Shown: positions 63,225 to 64,000 of the stretch, piece after piece | How the letters are laid out: every line of letters begins with the position of its first letter | Position numbering within the stretch: position 1 is the stretch's first letter | Source: Diacronema lutheri | Taxonomy: Eukaryota; Haptophyta; Pavlovophyceae; Pavlovales; Pavlovaceae | NCBI GenBank assembly: GCA_019448385.1 | Contig: JAGTXO010000006.1 | Location: 1,178,001-1,242,000 of the forward strand | DNA: 64,000 nt | Reading direction: 5' to 3' | Translations under genes and position numbers: made by a program | Notes under the pieces: generated by a model | Database searches by the model: none | What the model was told of the DNA's origin: nothing | What the model saw: the letters and a program-made list of their open reading frames with translations, nothing else

Positions 63225-64000
63225 CTGCGAGCCTGCGCAGGTGCGGCGTGCCAGCGCGCGCGACACGCGCGGCTGCGTGAGCGCGTGGCCAAACTGCCGC
63301 GCGACCGTCGGTCCGATCGCGTATTGCACGCCGCGCGCACCTGCGCACTCTGCACCAGCCGTCGCGCCGGCACGGAGCGCAAGCGCGAAGGCAACCTGCG
63401 CGCCGCGACGAGGACACGTGTGTGCCGGAGGCATCGCGATCAGCACCGGGCGAGTGACGCGTCGCGCCGAGCCGTGCGGCTCGCACATCGTCGATTCGCG
63501 CGAGCCACGTGCGAAAATGGCGTCCGCCTCCAGCAGCCAAGCCTGGGTGGGGTACACACTCAGTTTCAACTTCAGACGCCGAGTTGGCGTGCTGCAAAGA
63601 CGCCCGGCCGCGAGCGCCACCTGCCAAGGGCCTGCTCGCTCGCGTGGCGCGCGCGTGCGCGCTCGCACGCGCGGCGCACCGACCCGCCGCTCACGCGGCG
63701 CGGCGCGCAGTTGAGCGCGGTAGGCAATTTTCGCGGCAAGGCAATTTGTCGATGTCGCGGCACCGGGCCCGGATTCTGATGAGCGGAAGGCACAGCGTGC
63801 GCGACCGTGGACATCGCCCGTGCGCATGGTGGCTGCGCACGACGGACCGCATGCTGGCATACGCACGCGGAGGGCAGCCGCAGCGCCATGGAAGCGCAGG
63901 CTGGGCGCGCGTCTCCTCCGGAGCAGCAGCCGTCCCTCCACGGCGCACGCACGGAGCGCCACGTCGAAGCCCTGCTCATCGAAGGAAAGCGTGCCTCTGA
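63225..64000. other. GrpE 5' region; no other gene supported
   Basis: This stretch probably contains the GrpE first intron and first exon (ATG candidate at 63887-63889 on the minus strand). Overlapping frames are Arg/Ala-rich. No independent gene is supported up to the window edge. Confidence 0.4.

Overview
The window is nuclear DNA from a very GC-rich unicellular eukaryote, most probably an alga of the haptophyte type. The evidence is: genes with many spliceosomal introns; cullin, kinesin-12, kinesin-14, SRP68, STT3 and KIF-binding-protein homologues; a eukaryotic KdtA (a plant and alga trait); two giant Ser-Pro-rich membrane proteins; and dense packing on both strands. No bacterial operon, tRNA, rRNA or CRISPR array is visible. 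Taxonomy is inferred from gene content and style only. Exon borders below come from matching reading frame, splice signals and known family sequence by eye.

Layout. 1-2500 (+): 3' part of a multi-cold-shock-domain (UNR/CSDE1-like) protein. 2766-6931 (-): a cullin-1-like scaffold in ten exons, one of 21 nt. 7336-8367 (-): a RING-CH membrane E3 ligase. 8366-9328 (+): an uncertain membrane-anchored ORF. 9063-12983 (-): a CHAT protease, STAND NTPase and protein kinase in one chain. 13131-14608 (+): a DUF445 membrane protein. 14737-15271 (+): a small F-box protein. 15423-22284 (-): a metzincin metalloprotease with a poly-Pro stalk of about 1300 residues and a membrane anchor. 22988-24931 (+): a coiled-coil protein. 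25126-29170 (+): STT3 with a C-terminal ankyrin-like extension. 29226-30680 (-): KdtA. 30705-31727 (+): a secreted JmjC/cupin protein. 32110-35229 (-): a second Ser-Pro-rich membrane protein. 35489-36832 (-): an exostosin-type GT47. 36860-38677 (+): KIF-binding protein. 38788-39901 (-): STEEP1-DUF167. 40066-42852 (-): SRP68. 43341-44480: mobile-element-like debris and an AT-rich island. 44564-48581 (+): a nucleoside hydrolase joined to membrane segments and a TIR-like domain. 48650-52855 (-): kinesin-14. 52991-54254 (+): a glycine-rich RRM protein. 54786-55796 (+): a Frag1/DRAM/Sfk1 protein. 56529-62222 (+): kinesin-12. 62504-63224 (-): mitochondrial GrpE.

Themes. Several genes serve ubiquitination (cullin, F-box, RING-CH), spindle and microtubule work (two kinesins with KEN motifs, KIF-binding protein), and secretion or glycosylation (SRP68, STT3, GT47, the two stalk proteins, STEEP1). 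Two multidomain proteins look like immune or cell-death receptors: CHAT-STAND-kinase and nucleoside hydrolase-TIR-like. Unusual gene structure recurs: GC-AG introns with an AG|GC donor, minisatellites inside introns, homopolymer runs up to 49 nt, a micro-exon, a start codon apparently split by an intron, and head-to-head gene pairs separated by only 24-27 bp.
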